Positions 29,123 to 39,800 of a DNA stretch of 64,000 bases are shown one piece after another. Position 1 is the first letter of the stretch. Every line of letters starts with the position of its first letter. A program made the position numbers and the translations under genes. Under the pieces are notes generated by a model. The model did no database searches, had not been told where the DNA came from, and saw only the letters and a program-made list of their open reading frames with translations. The DNA comes from Aphanomyces cochlioides (lineage: Eukaryota > Oomycota > Saprolegniomycetes > Saprolegniales > Verrucalvaceae): contig JAHQRK010000024.1 in the NCBI GenBank assembly GCA_019828595.1, positions 1,100,831 to 1,164,830 on the forward strand. Reading direction: 5' to 3'.

Positions 29123-29605
29123 CAAAACTCTAGGAGATAAACAAGTTCATATTTTGACCTCAATTATTGAATTGGCCTCAAAATGGTATTTTGGGCTTAT
29201 CATATTTATTGTAATATTTTCGGTTGCCAGACGGGTCGAAAAATGAGAAATTTTTTGGCACTTTCCATTTGCAAGATAGATGTTGATGCGGCTCTCGTGT
29301 GGACGATGATAATAACGCGTTTCCTGATGTAGATGAAGTGATTAGCCAGCGACTCTTGACGCGCACGACAATTGTTGGCAAGTCTATGATGAAGCGGTCG
29401 GTTGATTGTCTTTTTTCGTTCTTGGACACTTGGACCGGTACAACGATTTACATAAGTTGCCAATGAAAAAGATTATTCGCCAGTACAAGGAAGAATACGA
29501 AGTCGCAGCGCGCGCCATCAACCAGTTTGCATCGCCAAAGAAGAGTGCCGATGTGGCTGAAGGGCTGGAAAATCAATAACGTGCATCGACCGAGGCATTG
29601 CAAGC
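29123..29605 (+). pseudogene. Copy 1 of the unrecognised acidic-tail gene, 5' part
   Basis: Homologous to 52,912-53,562. Relative to copy 2 it lacks about 170 bp between GGTACAACGA (near 29,447) and AGTTGCCAATG, removing the EFVGSALKRPK-to-GLEAYEALL segment. The gene is then interrupted by a hAT element at 29,606 and resumes at 30,664. Confidence 0.7.
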
Positions 29606-30655
29606 AAGACTTGCCGAAAAAAATATTCTCTAAAAATTAATTTCATAATTTGTTAAAAATTGAAATATTTTTTTTCGGAATTAAAATTAAAATCAATATT
29701 TAATTCCGAATTCCACCAGAGTTAATAGTTTAATTCAAATAAATTTCGAAAAATCAAAAACAATATTTTTCAGTTTCAGAATATCGTGAGAATCAAGGAA
29801 ACGCCCAAAGAAGAAAGATCTTTGTATCCATGAAACGATCAAAGATCCAAAGATCTTTCATACCCTCCATTAAACAATGACCTCATGCCGACCATTGGTA
29901 CTCTCTCTGGAACTCTCTCTGGAAAGGAGCTTGCTGTGAAGTACTTTGTCCCCACTGCACCTGGGAGCAAAATCTGGAAATGTAAAGTCAGCAAGATGAA
30001 GTCCTTTCTAAGCTGTATGGTGACTTAGTTGAGCTGAACAATGTGACTCTTGATCTACAGAGTCGACCAGACTCACAGATGTACGCGCATGCTTTGATTT
30101 TCTATTGGATATTTATCCGGAAATGGCATTCATCCAATGGGGAGATAGTACAATATCCCGAATTCGAGACCGCTGATTTCGGCGCTCACTCCAGCAGAGC
30201 GTCGGAGTGTTGCCCATCTGCAAAGTGGTGGACCTACTGGCGATGGCGAGAATGATGAGTGCTTGTCCCTTTTTCAACGAGCTGTGAAGCGACAAAAGGC
30301 CGAACAGCTCAACGGCTATCTAAACCTGGATTTTCTGTTGCCTACGTCAAACTTGTGCGAACGCTTCTTTTCTCGTGCGAAACATGCTCTGGGTGAGCGC
30401 CGAGGTCGTTTACTACCTCAAAACCTGGAGGTGCAGATGTTTTTGTGCATGAACGAGGATCTTTGGACAATCGACGATGTCGAAATGCTTCTCAGCAAGC
30501 AAAATAATAATTCTGAAAATACTTCTGGATAAATAATAAATACCTTTATTTTTAGTTCACGAGAAAACATATGTTAATTTTTGTATTGGGTGAGACAATT
30601 TTTTTATTGAGCTCCCATTGAAGGATTAAATAAAATTATGTTTTCGGTAACTCTG
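29606..30655 (+). mobile_element. Degenerate hAT-superfamily transposon with target-site duplication
   Basis: A 1,050-bp insertion flanked by TTGCAAGC at 29598-29605 and 30656-30663; copy 2 of the duplication has a single TTGCAAGC and no insert. An 8-bp duplication is the hAT hallmark. The ends are related inverted repeats (CAAGACTTGCCGAAAA at the left, CAGAGTTACCGAAAA as complement of the right). The only recognisable coding part is a hAT dimerisation-domain fragment. The element is far too short to be autonomous. Confidence 0.88.
30263..30532 (+). pseudogene. hAT transposase C-terminal dimerisation fragment
   Basis: 89 residues with LLPTSNLCERFFSRAKHALG, RRGRLLPQNLEVQMFLCMN and a DLWTIDDV end, the typical hAT C-terminal pattern (zinc finger and catalytic core are absent). 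It sits inside the 1,050-bp insertion. A fragment at 30,043-30,255 may be more upstream remnant but is not recognisable. Confidence 0.8.
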
Positions 30656-30663
30656 TTGCAAGC

Positions 30664-30898
30664 CATTACCGACCGTGTGAGCTCAAATCCAAAGAATTGG
30701 CGCTAGCCATGCGTGCCATTCGCGATCTTCAAAGTAACTATCGAGATTATGAAGATGACGTGTTGTTGTCGCTGACGATGAAGAAGCACATGTCAAGAAC
30801 GACGAAGAGGACGACTACGAAAGCAAGCATACCGAAGAACCTGTTGCCACTGTCGCCGACCACACACCCGATCAAGAGGAGGAACCAGTAGATAACTA
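30664..30898 (+). pseudogene. Copy 1 of the unrecognised acidic-tail gene, 3' part
   Basis: Continues the gene cut by the hAT element. Two extra bases near 30,760 (GTGTTGTTGTCG instead of GTTGTTGTCG) shift the frame of the acidic tail that is intact at 53,596-53,796. Confidence 0.65.
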
Positions 30899-30959
30899 AT
30901 ATTACTCGTCTGCAACTTTGCACACATCTTCATACTCAACTTTGTCGAGTGTCCGCCCT

Positions 30960-30999
30960 CTATTCCGAGATCAAAGTCGGATGGACGGTTGCAACTTAC
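30960..30999 (-). other. 40-nt intron in KIN17-like gene
   Basis: GTAAGTTG...GGAATAG on the minus strand; removing it joins GPKK to GRTLDK in the family-typical way, so this intron is well supported. Confidence 0.85.
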
Positions 31000-31239
31000 T
31001 TCTTTGGACCAGACGTGAAGAGTACCGATACGCTGAACGATTCTTCGTCAATCGAGAGAAGTGTTGCGAGAGCACCTCGTCCAATGCCATTTACAACGCG
31101 CACTGACTTGCCAACCAGCGGAATCGATCATCCTATTCCACAAACCATGAGCAAGTCATTTCTCAATTCCACCATTAACCTGGCCAACACGCAATTCGTC
31201 GCCTGAGTCCAACATGCGCACTTGAGCACCAAATGCGTC

Positions 31240-31277
31240 GACCACCCTCAAGACTTGGTCAGGTCTTGAGGGTGGTC
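31240..31277. repeat. Perfect 15-bp hairpin within the KIN17 KOW region
   Basis: Arms 31240-31254 and 31263-31277 (GACCACCCTCAAGAC and its complement) around an 8-nt loop TTGGTCAG. One arm is normal KIN17 coding sequence; the other arm plus loop is extra, and it shifts the frame. Confidence 0.9.
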
Positions 31278-31751
31278 TTTTCATTGTAGTACTCTCCGTC
31301 GCCCATGCTCTTATCCATCACTTTGACAATAATACCTTGGTGGATCCAGTTTTCCTTGCGATTTGATCGGTCTTCTTCCTCATCAAGTCGTTGTCGCTTG
31401 CGCTGTTTTCAGCCATGATAGCATCCACAGCACTGCGCTTTCCACCTGTCTTTGCTTCATTTTCTCCTGGAGTTAGCGTCGAATCATCGTCAGCGCTAAA
31501 TCGGCTTCTTTGACACTTCAGGGGCTTTCGACTTGGGCTCAAGACTTTTGATGTGCGTCTCCAGACGTGTGTGCTTTGAATCCATTCTCATCGCGGCACT
31601 GCTTGTTGCATACTTGACAATACCATCGTAGTTTTTGAAGCCCTTTCGACTAGACATACAATCAGCGGCCTTTCATTCAATACAACGAGATAATTTATAC
31701 CTTTTGCCGATTTGCAACAGCTTTTGCCGTCATAAAGTCATGCTTCGGCCT

Positions 31752-32301
31752 CTCGTCTTGTGTCCTTCCTCGGAATTTGTCTCATTGTGAATATTGGGAG
31801 CTATCCGGACAAAATACTTGACGTCAAGTTTACATTTAATGAAAGATTTTGTATAATATACAAGTCAAAGTATGATTCCTACTGCAGGTTTAGGGGTTGA
31901 AGGGGTTCAAGAAACAAGAATGCTGATGACCAGGACATTCGACATCTTGGCCGTGTAGCTGCAATATTGAGTGGCCTAGCGAGAGTCAAATACGTCTGCA
32001 TGAAGACGTCAATGAATACAAACCATCGCACTGTCGCTTGCGAGCTAGAGTGCTATGAAATAACGAAATCAGATCTATGTGGCCTCCCAAACGTCAGCGC
32101 TTTGTCGGCGAAAAATCGGCTTTCTTTCATCTAGCAAATGTACGCAGCACGCCATCTTGAAATGTGTCATCAGTTACTTATTAATGCTGTCTGAGCGCTC
32201 TCTTCTGTGTTCAAGAGGTTCTACTATCGAAAACATGAACGGCAGTCTGGGCAAATGGAACAAGAGATCGAGCATTGAGATATTCTATATTAGGATGCGG
32301 T
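31752..32301. other. Intergenic stretch between KIN17-like and CCDC146-like genes
   Basis: About 550 bp between two minus-strand genes, no recognised coding sequence; it would hold the KIN17-like promoter and the CCDC146 3' region. Identical in copy 2. Confidence 0.4.
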
Positions 32302-34175
32302 TTAAATTTCAATGTCGCGGCGCTGTGGCGGTCGAATGTGGCGCATTGTTGATCCTGCCACGGTCGGTTTGAAAGGCGCTGCGTACCCGTACGGCTTTGG
32401 AATACCCAACTCGTCTGGAATGTAAGCATTTGGTCGTGGCTCGGCCGTCGTGCGTGTAATTTGTGACGAAAATGGTACTTGATTTGATGACATAGGTCTG
32501 CCGTCTTGTGCAATCCGCTGGGCTTCCCGACGGTACCATTCTTGTTCACATTTGGCATTGGGTGCATTTCCGTTTTCAAAATTCCACACAGCCTCTTCGT
32601 ACTCAAGCTGTCGGTCATGTTTCTCCTGCTGAAGTTTCATCGACGTGGCTTGAAACATTGACAGCTCCGAGACAGTCGCCATCATTTTGCGCGTTGTGTC
32701 TTTGATTTTAACTTGGAATGTATTGACTTTCTTGGCCAGCTGAAGTGTATCGCGGCTGCCATCCGATGCTTGTGCGCGCAGTTTGTCCGACAAATTCGTC
32801 ACTTCCTCAAGAACAAGTTCCTTCTCCAGTAGCTGCTCCTTCTTGAGATTATACCGCTCTTCCAACAAGGCCAATTTTGCACTCAACTGATCTTCGTCGG
32901 GGTCGTCTCCTCCCAGCGCACGCCACCTGTCGCCATTCTTCGGTGTTTCCAGGTCTCTGCACATCATGTCGGTGACGACTCGTTCTTGCTTGAGGACGTT
33001 TTGAATTTCCAACACTTTTGTGGCGTACTCTGGAACTCTTGGCACTTGTTTGCGCGTGATTTCAATTTGTCGCTCGACGTCCAAGAGTTTAATCTGAAGC
33101 ATGCGGCGTTGCTTGGTGGGCGAGTCGCTCTTTTGTCAATGCTTTGTCTTTTGCGACGCTTTCATTGCGGAGAACTTCAACTTCGTTATGCAGGATTTTG
33201 ATCTTTTCTTTCATTTCAGCAAGAGCTTGTGAACTCGCTTGGATCAAATTGACATATTTGTTGCGTTCATTCTTGACAATGTCGTACAATGCGCTGAATT
33301 CCTTGAGGCGATTGCTTGTTTCATTGCATTTCTTGGCAATATCAAGGATGACCAACTCTTTCATCTTGAGCTGTTGGTGGATTTCCTCTTCGTTGTCGAC
33401 GGCCGTTGATGCTGCACGCGCCTTGATTTCACGCTGCGCACTCAGTAAAGCAATGATCTTTTGTTGCTTGCTTTCTTCTTGAACCCACTCGGCTAGCTCT
33501 GTCTCGAGTTGTTTCACGCGCGCTGTGAGTTGTTCCAGCTCCTCGACGCGGGTCTTCTCAACACCGTCCATTTTGAACATTCGTGCAATCAACACGTCAA
33601 CATCCTGCTTCAGCTCGGCTTGTTCCGCGACGAGCTTTTTGTTCTCCGCGGCAATCGCTCGTAATTGATGCTCAGCATCGCTCACTTGCACTTGCATGTT
33701 TGGCAATAGACTCTTGGCACCATCGGCAACCATTTGTTTCTTCTTGAGAACCTTCTTGAGTCTGTCAAATTCTTTCTGGATTGCACTCTGTCTCTCTGAC
33801 TCGCCTCGAATCGTTGCATCAACATTGCGTTCGTCCATTTCAAGACGTACTTTCTCTCCCAAGCGCATTGCATGGTTGTGCTTTTCCTCCGTGAGAAGCA
33901 TATTGACATGGTTGACGTCGCGTTGGCGTTGGTCAATTGTACCCCGATGAACGTCGAGTTTGTGGTTAAGTTGTTTTTGGACCTCGTCTGCTTCTTTTCG
34001 CTTCTCTTCCTGCGTAGCCAAAGCTGCGTCGACCTCAGCAAGTCGAGCTTTGATACGCTTGAGCTCGCCCTCGAGGTTTCAATTGCTTTGGCTTCGACAT
34101 CATTTTGCTTGCCGATTCTATCCGGGTCTCCCTTTATTTTCATGAGAATCTTTTTCTCTGCTGCTTTCAGAAATT
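32302..34175 (-). pseudogene. CCDC146: CCDC146-like coiled-coil gene, copy 1, two frameshifts
   Basis: Minus-strand coding sequence in three frame segments: LGDFPTQFLKAAEKKIL through VEAKAIE (34,190-34,080), a 310-residue coiled coil (34,021-33,089) with NKYVNLIQASSQALAEMKE and ILHNEVEVLRNESVAKDKAL, and 266 residues (33,102-32,302) ending with the family C-terminus AYIPDELGIPKPYG, FKPTVAGSTMRHIRPP. CCDC146 (Chlamydomonas MBO2 family) serves centriole and flagellum structure. Frame changes of one base near 34,075 and near 33,100 are shared by copy 2. The N-terminal part is absent; upstream the sequence switches to THOC2 at about 34,175-34,195. Confidence 0.85.
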
Positions 34176-34179
34176 GCGT

Positions 34180-35634
34180 GGGGAAATCACCAAGCTAGCA
34201 AGCAAAATCTCCTTGCCCTCATCGGTTCGATCATCCCCTTGTTTTATTTCGTCACACGTCGCTCGTATTATAGGTTTATTCGATCTAGACCCTAATCGTG
34301 TCTTGGACCTAGTCTTGGATGCATACGAAATGCACTATACGAAGGACTGCTTCATGGAATTGCTCACAGAATTCAAAGTCGATGGGATTGTGCACGTTCT
34401 TGGCTTCAGAGTTCAATATTATTCGCGATACAACCTTGCAGCTCCTCGCTCGTTGTATCGGCTGGCAGCCACAATCATTTAGAATGAGCTTCTCTCATTA
34501 CACCTGCTTTATCCTCATTTGTCTCCTAAGAAAGAAGATATTGTCGCTTCGGCTGACCAAGAGCGCTTGGATATGATCCAGGCTGCAAAGTCTTTTGGCA
34601 AAGTCAATCTAAATGCCAAAAAGGATGAAGATGACGCTGACTCTAGCGAAAAACCAAAAACACAAGATTCAAACCAAGTGCATGGGCTCACCATTGGCTT
34701 GCTTGAAATCGGATCCACCCAACAAGGCTTTGATCTCATCATTGACTGGTTCATAGCTCGCAACGTTAACCCTCTTCAGTACCGCCCATTGACTTTGCAA
34801 GTGTGTCGCTTCATACACGAGTTTATTGATGAATTTTACCTACCATTTTCTCTCAAGAAGCTAGGCCTAGCAAAGTCAAAAGAAAATACCGCGGCCTCGA
34901 GTGATAGCCGCAGTCCGTACATTCGACGAGTTTCTAGCGCAAGTGCTGCCCAAATTATACCTTTTGGGTCCTCACTTGTGTCATTACCAGTTTTTGAGGA
35001 CTAAATTGAAGAGGCCGTGGATTCTCTCATCTCAACGTGCTTTTTGCCCGCCTTGTCACTCCATCAATGCTGTCCGCATCTTGTCCACAAAATGTGGGAT
35101 TTGCTCAAAAACTATTCGTGCCAAAAGCGCTACCTCTTTTATCAATTGTGGTAGAACAATACAAGTCTACCCGGGGAATGGAATTGATGCTCATACAAGC
35201 CCAATCTGCTCGAGCTACGCGTAAAATCATGCGCCGGCTTACCGCTGATAAGACCAAACCAACCGGCCCTCTGCTGACTCATGTTGCGCACGCAACCCGC
35301 TGGTGGCATTCCGCACGATAATGCAGCAACTGCAATCTTACGAAAACTTGATCCAACCGGTCGTGGAATCACTGAAGTATATATCCCCTTTATTATCCTA
35401 CGTGCTGATTTCACAGCTCAGCCGTCCCCGAAAAACATTCAAAGCTGACGGTCAAAACGTATCATTGTGGCTGTCATCTCTTGCAAGCTTTTCTGGGAGT
35501 CTCTATCGCAATTATCCCACCGTGTAGTTGGGGGCTTTGCTTTCTTTCTTATTTCAGCGGCTAAGTCAATTGGAAAGTGGCGAGTTAATCGTCCTCAGCG
35601 AGCTTTTGACCCAAATGGGTAATAATTTGGCTGG
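34180..35634 (+). pseudogene. THOC2: THOC2 central fragment, copy 1
   Basis: Starts abruptly at ASKQNLLALI-type sequence and runs FDLDPNRVLDLVLDAYE, LGFRVQYYS, LLYPHLSPKK, LLEIGSTQQGFDLIIDWF, RFIHEFIDEFYLPFS, YLLGPHLCHYQF, AQSARATRKIMRRLTADK, YENLIQPVVESLKYISPL, WLSSLASFSGSLYRNYP and SGELIVLSELLTQMG, i.e. the middle part that the 18.1-21.1 kb copy lacks. Several frames are used and a stop (TAG at 34,480) interrupts it. It ends at the MSV199 palindrome. Nothing of the THOC2 N- or C-terminus is attached. Confidence 0.82.
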
Positions 35635-36013
35635 CTTGGGCATGTCCGAGTTCACCTATCGATGTTTTTGCGACAACAGCGCTTGGTACTCCAACTCTTT
35701 GACCTGGAGTTGCAGCCGAGACATTTCGCGCTGGTGTTCTAGCTCTCGATTGGCCGCCACAACCTGCTGCTTGGAAGCTGCAAGCTGTTTTGCCATCACT
35801 TGCCTGCTGGCGGCATCGAGCAGTTCCGCAATGCGCCGTCATACTTGAGGCTATTCTCGAGCATCTTCCTCTCAATGTCTTTGACTTGTTATCAGAGATG
35901 AGCGAATGCTCGGCGAGACTGCCATTGTATTTGTCGGTAACTTTGCGCATGTGCCCATGGATAGTATTGCAGCCCTCACCATCGAGTAGATCCTTGCGCG
36001 CGCGACTCAATCG

Positions 36014-36151
36014 ATGCTCCCAACTGCGCCGCCCATCATCAAGGACGCCGACCTCAAGTTCTTTGTCGACGGAGACGGGAAGGCCTACAATGTAGAAATG
36101 CGTCGCAAGCGGACACTACAAGACATCCTTTTCAAAGCCAAGGATGTTGGT
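36014..36151 (+). pseudogene. MSV199-domain start, left arm
   Basis: An ATG at 36,014 begins an MSV199-type N-terminus (IKDADLKFFVDGDGKAYNVE, then RTLQDILFKAKDVG) as found in iridovirus, ascovirus and other large DNA virus proteins that carry GIY-YIG-like T5orf172 domains. The frame leaves the family at the palindrome spacer. Confidence 0.7.
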
Positions 36152-36192
36152 TCCTTGAGTGTGCGGACGATATTGTCGCTTCCAAAGACCGT

Positions 36193-36330
36193 ACCAACAT
36201 CCTTGGCTTTGAAAAGGATGTCTTGTAGTGTCCGCTTGCGACGCATTTCTACATTGTAGGCCTTCCCGTCTCCGTCGACAAAGAACTTGAGGTCGGCGTC
36301 CTTGATGATGGGCGGCGCAGTTGGGAGCAT
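36193..36330 (-). pseudogene. MSV199-domain start, right arm
   Basis: Mirror copy of the same N-terminus starting at ATG 36,330 on the minus strand; here the domain continues a little further into the spacer (GTVFGSDNIVRTL), which resembles the normal continuation of MSV199. Confidence 0.7.
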
Positions 36331-36716
36331 CGATTGAGTCGCGCGCGCAAGGATCTACTCGATGGTGAGGGCTGCAATACTATCCATGGGCACATGCGCA
36401 AAGTTACCGACAAATACAATGGCAGTCTCGCCGAGCATTCGCTCATCTCTGATAACAAGTCAAAGACATTGAGAGGAAGATGCTCGAGAATAGCCTCAAG
36501 TATGATGGCGCATTGCGGAACTGCTCGATGCCGTCAGCAGGCAAGTGATGGCAAAACAGCTTGCAGCTTCCAAGCAGCAGGTTGTGGCGGCCAATCGAGA
36601 GCTAGAACACCAGCGCGAAATGTCTCGGCTGCAACTCCAGGTCAAAGAGTTGGAGTACCAAGCGCTGTTGTCGCAAAAACATCGATAGGTGAACTCGGAC
36701 ATGCCCAAGGCCAGCC
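36331..36716 (+). pseudogene. C-terminal coiled-coil piece of the MSV199/T5orf172 family, right arm
   Basis: DLLDGEGCNTIHGHMRKVTD and DKYNGSLAEHSLI match the tail of the T5orf172 protein at 45.97-46.46 kb. In a neighbouring frame it continues as a coiled coil (KQLAASKQQVVAANRELEHQ, VKELEYQALLSQKHR) ending at a TAG at 36,687. The frame change shows decay. The left arm holds the mirror image. Confidence 0.7.
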
Positions 36717-36762
36717 ATAATGGTACACTGTACAACGATCCACGGCAAGCGGTGCGTGACAA

Positions 36763-36814
36763 GAAAGTGTATGTGTAGTAGTAACAAGGAATCTACTACT
36801 ACACATACACTTTC
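36763..36814. repeat. Perfect 21-bp hairpin at palindrome/sacsin joint
   Basis: Arms 36763-36783 and 36794-36814 (GAAAGTGTATGTGTAGTAGT plus one A, and its complement) with a 10-nt spacer. Located between the MSV199 palindrome and the sacsin-like gene. Confidence 0.9.
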
Positions 36815-36816
36815 GT

Positions 36817-39800
36817 GACACCATAATATAAGCAGGAATTTCGTCGTTCTGCTCGCCACACTTCTTGCTCTCGCCATTGCGCTTGCGACCGCACATGTGC
36901 GCTTCGAGCAAGGCAAGTAGTGGTAGAGTCGTTGATACGTCCTCTCATTTTATGCTGAACACCCGAAACCACTGCATGGACGAGCGAACTGGAATCTCTT
37001 GGAGCTACGAATAACACATTGGCCTCTGAATCGACGTAGAAAAGACGAGATTGAGCTCCACTTTTCGTAATATCAATGCCATTAGAAAGAAAAAAGCGAG
37101 TAGGGATATCGCGAACACAGCGGATTGTGAATGTACTCCAAAGTGATACGTCGATAGTTTCTCCCGGAGATTGGCATTCAATAATCTGGTGAAGTCCGTC
37201 AATAAATCTTGTGATTGGAGTCTTTGTGTTAGTTTTCTGGCATCTAGATTTCATCAACAAAACCTGGGGCCAACACTTCGCGAACAACAGTGCTTAGCTT
37301 TGGAGTTTGCGATCGAAGACAAAGTGGTCCACTTAGACTCGGATGCGCGACTTCAATTCGCTGTGAGTCAATATCTTGCATGATCCAAGGAGCATCATTG
37401 TACACGCAGGCTTCAAGACTTGACAGTTTATTGTCGAATGTTGGAGTACTATATAAGGATTGGACGCATCCAAAAGTTTGAGTACTTTCACTACTGATTT
37501 CATATAAGTTAAGGAAAGGACATTCTGTCTGGTGTTCCCTCAGCACATTCGCATAATCCCGGACATGAGATGCATCTTTGGTTCCAAGACGTCGGATTAG
37601 TTCATCGTTGGCTCCAAATACTCGAGGTACCTCGATAAAAAAAGGGGTCAAATTACCTTTCAGTCGAAAGTATGGACGATTTGCTTTAACAAGACTGGCA
37701 CCAAGTGGAATCGATGGTATATCAAATTGCTCGACATGCGAAATAAAGTACTCGTGCAGTAGCATCACAATCTTCCTCATTCTTTGGTGATAGACGTGAA
37801 GTGGTTTTCGAAACATGATTTTGCACAAAATAGGAACGTTTCCATAGAAACATCGGTTGGCATACCAATACTTGTCAATATTTCAAGCCAATTATCAGAA
37901 GAATAAGGTGGCTGGGGAAAGTACTCGGGTGACTTCGCAAATATTGCACTCAAAGAGAATTTCGAGGATCCATGAACATGTTTGCACAAATGTAGGCACC
38001 ATGTGCGCAAGGAAATAGCGGCGATTGCTTTAAAAAGGAAATTAATTCCACCTTGTCATGCACGGTGGACTACTTTTCTTGATCATTTCTAGAATTTCAT
38101 GTCTCTCGGCGGAACCGATCGCACTCTGAAACTGTGGGATTACGAATTGCATTAACAACCGGGCCTCACTCAACACTTCCACATTTAACTCTTCGTAGAA
38201 TGACACGAGAATTGGAGCATCCACTCGAATAAAAGACGATTTAGCTCTGTCGGATAAAAGACTAGGAAATGAAGCAATATCGTTGACTAATATGTAGTAA
38301 GTGCATTCGCTCAAACATATGTGACAGTAATCGCGGAAATAAGGGTAGCTTTCGAATCTGGTCAATTTGATTGCGATTGTATCGACCGTACTTGCTCACT
38401 CGTCCTGAAACAAAACTGAACGATATCATTTTTTTCGATTGAACTCCATGTCAAGGCATCCTAAATTATCAAAGCGGGTCTCTTCAACAGAATAAATCAT
38501 AGCTTCAGCGTGGGAAAAATAGGCTAATTCAAGAAGTGGGGCTTGAATCTTTATCAATATGTGAAATATCGTATCTTTGTCCAAGTTGTTTTCAAATATC
38601 GATGATCCAGCAGTGTCCATATTTATATCATCTGGATAGGTAACTTCAGCTAACTTGTTGCCATCGTTGATCTTTTCGGCAGAGTCAAAGTTGTCCTCCT
38701 CGTAGAATTCTAATTAATGCTTGGCACGACACTCAATTTATGCGACTCTCCCGCTCCTGAGATAAAAATCTATCATTTTCGGCTGCATAGTCTTGCTGCA
38801 GAAGAGTCTGAAGCTCGTGCGCAAGTAGTATACAATTCCATAAGCAGATCACTCGCTCAATGTGTCGACAGCACATGTGTTCTTTGGAAGAATAAAGTGG
38901 CAGCAAGAGCCAAGAATAAAATATGGACACCTGTGACGGAGGCACTTCTTTCCAAAATCGTACCATCCATAAGCCATCGATAATATCTTCATCCCATCGT
39001 ATGATCTTTTGATGTTTCCAAGACTTGGGTAATTGGTTGTCAAGAGCCTGAGATAAGAGTTGAAAAGCGAACATTTGAGCTCCAAGAGCTGAAACATATT
39101 TCGGATCTTGCAACGACGTTGACATTGTGCGTGTAAAGTCCAAACTTAAAAATCTTGAGACCATTCGTGGCAATAATAATTGCTGATCAATTCTGGCAAA
39201 AATGTATTTCTCCATGAATATATGGTGGCCATATGGAATAACATCAACACTTCCAGCTGACAAAGCTAAAAGGGGCAATCCAGACAAATCAGCAAACGTA
39301 TTTGAATTCAGGTTCCTCATGCAGTACTGCAAGAATGGGATACAAAGACAGCTGTGTATTGTTGAAATATGCACACGTTTGAGATAATTGCAAAGTATGC
39401 GAGGATGCAACGTTTGAGGCTTAAATAACGTGAGACATCCATCCACGACGTTCTTGGGTAATCGAAACATGGGAAAATGTAGTTGGAATAACGAGGCAAC
39501 TTGAACGTGCATTGATTGTGTCTCCATCAAATAAACTTCATGAATTTTTCGTAAAGAGAAGTCACTCCAACGAAACAGGCTGTGCGACTGTAATTTAGGG
39601 GTAAATAAGTCGCTGTACGAGAGAACCAAAAGAGTGTCTCGATTTCTTTTAGCTTGGCCAACATACATACAAAAAACTTGGTCATCATCTAAACAATTTT
39701 AAACAGTATAGTTGGCGAGTTCAAAATGCTTCATGGTTAGTAGCAAATCTACATAAGCTGCAATAACAGCATCCTCGAGTAATATTTGATTCCATATCTC

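Larger units (their letters stand above)
30902..31751 (-). pseudogene. KIN17: KIN17-like DNA/RNA-binding protein gene, copy 1, damaged
   Basis: KIN17 is a nuclear zinc-finger/KOW protein of DNA replication, repair and mRNA processing. On the minus strand: HDFMTAKAVANRQK, a 51-nt GT-AG intron (31,650-31,700), then the zinc finger GLQKLRWYCQVCNKQCRDEN; later KRSAVDAIMAEN, the KOW start NWIHQGIIVKVMDKS, VVDAFGAQVRMLDSGDELRV, SVRVVNGIGRGALATL and, after a 40-nt intron (30,960-30,999), the true C-terminus KVEYEDVCKVADE with stop at 30,902. Lesions: the expected start codon is AGG (31,749-31,751), the winged-helix region is missing, a hairpin insertion at 31,240-31,277 breaks the KOW domain, and one further frame change follows. 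A downstream in-frame ATG at 31,731-31,733 exists. Confidence 0.85.
35630..36716. repeat. Large palindrome of MSV199-family sequence, copy 1
   Basis: Two arms of about 520 bp (35,630-36,151 and 36,193-36,716) in inverted orientation around a 41-bp spacer. Each arm encodes, divergently from the edge toward the centre, the same gene piece. Confidence 0.9.

Noticed and set aside
30918..31206. Plus-strand open frames of 62 and 85 codons
   Set aside because: They lie antisense to well-supported KIN17 C-terminal exons with a GT-AG intron on the minus strand.
31240..31277. Rho-independent-like terminator
   Set aside because: The stem followed by TTTTC looks like a bacterial terminator, but it lies inside KIN17 coding sequence in a eukaryotic context.
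38717..38983. Plus-strand 88-codon frame repeated in every 2.4-kb unit
   Set aside because: It is antisense to the 311-residue sacsin-like frame and has no family signal; its repetition only reflects the tandem array.
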